Shown here in pieces: positions 63,744 to 64,000 of a stretch of 64,000 nt of DNA. Under the pieces are notes generated by a model that was given only the letters and a program-made list of their open reading frames with translations, searched no databases and was not told the origin of the DNA. Position 1 is the first letter of the stretch; each line of letters opens with the position of its first letter. Source of the stretch: a virus. Both the position numbers and the translations under genes were made by a program. The stretch covers positions 88,403-152,402 of IMG/VR virus record IMGVR_UViG_3300035698_019747; one strand, 5' to 3'.

Positions 63744-64000
63744 TTAAATCATTGATTTGTATTTATCATAATCTTCTTTAGATAAAGAAGATTTAACTCT
63801 TTTATCTTGTAATAACAGTTTAACTATTTCAATGTGTCTATGAAGAGATGCCCATTTAAGAGCATAATTATCCTTAGCACTAGGGTCAACTCTATTATCC
63901 TTTAATAATAGTTTAACTGTTTCAATATGTCCCTTATCAGATGCCCATCTAATAGCATAATTATTATCAATACTTGGGTCAACTCTATTATCCTTTAATA
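63744..64000 (-). CDS. ankyrin-repeat protein, C-terminal part only
   Basis: The frame enters from the right edge and stops at 63744-63746. It holds at least two ankyrin repeats, NYAIRWASDKGHIETVKLLL and NYALKWASLHRHIEIVKLLL, joined by DNRVDPS; the DNA repeats every 99 bases. Ankyrin repeats bind proteins. The start lies outside the window, so leader and length are unknown. Confidence 0.85.
   Translation of the reverse strand, partial: LKDNRVDPSIDNNYAIRWASDKGHIETVKLLLKDNRVDPSAKDNYALKWASLHRHIEIVKLLLQDKRVKSSLSKEDYDKYKSMI

Overview
The window reads as part of a large, AT-rich, T4-related (myovirus-like) phage of a Bacteroidota host. The evidence is a gp32-type single-stranded DNA-binding protein with an acidic tail, a tail-tube-like protein, a 3072-residue repetitive virion protein, an amidase and a lytic transglycosylase, a patchwork of mostly unknown small genes, at least seven tRNA genes, and many proteins with a T4-type capsid-targeting leader ending in a (hydrophobic)-x-E site. 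The host group follows from TAnnTTTG promoter boxes (often TATATTTG), short DUF4884-like and LSSC lipoproteins, and a secreted protein ending in a type IX secretion (T9SS) sorting domain. TAG, TGA and TAA all end genes, so the standard bacterial code appears to apply. This is all read by eye; no database search was possible.

Layout. 1-12.9 kb: virion genes (tail-tube-like, a large structural protein), an ADP-ribosyltransferase-like protein, a Fic protein, small paralogues, KptA/Tpt1, a DUF3431-methyltransferase fusion and a ligand-less AlkB-like protein. 12.9-24 kb: a virion-like protein, GDP-mannose 4,6-dehydratase, tRNA-Leu and tRNA-Ile, an atypical tRNA, a Thg1-like 3'-5' polymerase, then a minus-strand block with Nudix, amidase and capsid-targeted proteins. 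24.0-24.2 kb: a compact RNase P RNA with its own promoter, followed by a HAD protein of the RNA-repair type. 24.8-31 kb: minus-strand capsid-targeted proteins and five tRNAs. 31-36.6 kb: gp32-like protein with a structured leader, coiled-coil and small proteins, a dual-specificity phosphatase-like protein and an AAA+ ATPase. 36.7-43.1 kb: HAD protein, a second large WC-motif protein, lipoproteins, another ART-like protein and the T9SS-sorted protein. 43.2-44.9 kb: a CRISPR array of 27 repeats and 26 spacers with no cas gene in the window. 45-54.2 kb: the giant W-x-N-G-x-F repeat protein. 54.2-64 kb: a third WC-motif protein, patatin, NADAR, transglycosylase, unknown genes, a ClpP-like protease, a Nudix hydrolase and an ankyrin-repeat gene running off the edge.

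Themes. (1) RNA metabolism and repair: RNase P RNA, tRNAs, Tpt1, Thg1-like and HAD proteins would allow the phage to make, trim and mend tRNAs during infection. (2) NAD/ADP-ribose chemistry: three ART-like proteins, NADAR, Tpt1 and Nudix proteins, plus AMPylating Fic. (3) Delivery: about a dozen proteins, including the ART-like ones, the three large WC-motif paralogues and a split HExxH protein, carry the capsid-targeting leader and are probably packaged in the head and injected. (4) Two promoter classes are visible: host-like TAnnTTTG in front of small genes and the RNase P RNA, and a TTTAATATATA motif about 20 nt before the start codons of capsid-targeted and structural genes, probably the late promoter. 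Several small genes are broken by stops or frameshifts.
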